NCBI GenBank assembly: GCA_019307805.1
Contig: JAFDIX010000207.1
Span: forward strand, 1 to 5,852
Reading direction: 5' to 3'
DNA from: Deltaproteobacteria bacterium
Lineage (GTDB): Bacteria > Desulfobacterota > DSM-4660 > Desulfatiglandales > HGW-15
DNA: 5,852 bases
Positions 5,840 through 5,852 of the stretch are shown piece by piece. Each line of letters starts with the position of its first letter. The stretch's first letter is position 1. Made by a program: the position numbers and the translations under genes. A model generated the notes under the pieces. It searched no databases. It had not been told where the DNA came from and saw only the letters and a list, made by a program, of their open reading frames with translations.

Positions 5840-5852
5840 ATGTCTAATAGAG
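5840..5852 (+). CDS. Start of a gene running off the right edge
   Basis: ATG at 5840 begins a frame reading MSNR before the window ends. AGGAG (5822-5826) and CAGG (5827-5830) lie 13 and 9 nt upstream, a workable ribosome binding site. A promoter with a perfect -35 box stands at the right distance. The product cannot be identified from four codons. Confidence 0.5.

Overview
The window carries a complete three-gene block on the + strand, ileS-lspA-lgt (isoleucyl-tRNA synthetase, lipoprotein signal peptidase II, prolipoprotein diacylglyceryl transferase). It is followed by a convergent gene on the - strand for a cytosolic alpha/beta-hydrolase. All four are intact and their catalytic residues can be read directly. 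Protein flavour (IleS opening MDYKKTLNLPKT, Lgt with an AGCCYGKPT segment), the ileS-lspA-lgt order and the repeat-bearing spacers suggest a deltaproteobacterium in the broad sense, perhaps a Desulfobacterota sulfate reducer. This is inferred from family resemblance only; no phylogenetic marker was searched.

Layout. Positions 1-555 hold no convincing complete gene. At the left edge there may be the first six codons of a divergent - strand gene. The rest holds two oppositely oriented arrays of an 8-bp unit (141-168 and 253-287), two small CCCGC-N3-GCGGG palindromes, further inverted repeats near 411-480, and a weak promoter inside a 7-bp inverted repeat just before ileS. ileS runs 556-3363, lspA starts on a GTG overlapping the ileS stop (3360-3851), and lgt follows after 22 nt (3874-4653). 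Only 20 bp separate lgt from the stop of the convergent hydrolase gene (4674-5489, - strand), with no recognisable terminator. Positions 5490-5839 are a second non-coding spacer. It becomes AT-rich and ends in a good sigma70-type promoter (perfect TTGACA) with a small palindrome between the -35 and -10 boxes. An ATG with a ribosome binding site at 5840 begins a gene that leaves the window.

How the genes work together. Lgt and LspA are successive steps of lipoprotein maturation: Lgt transfers diacylglycerol to the lipobox cysteine, then LspA cleaves the signal peptide. IleS supplies charged tRNA-Ile and is a common neighbour of lspA in bacteria. The hydrolase is convergent and shows no obvious functional tie to the block.

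I did not find a convincing new biological system. The points most worth a second look are the altered signature motifs of IleS (HMGT and AMHKS), a serine where many Lgt proteins have an aromatic residue or histidine, the inverted 8-bp arrays, and the palindrome-bearing promoter at the right edge.
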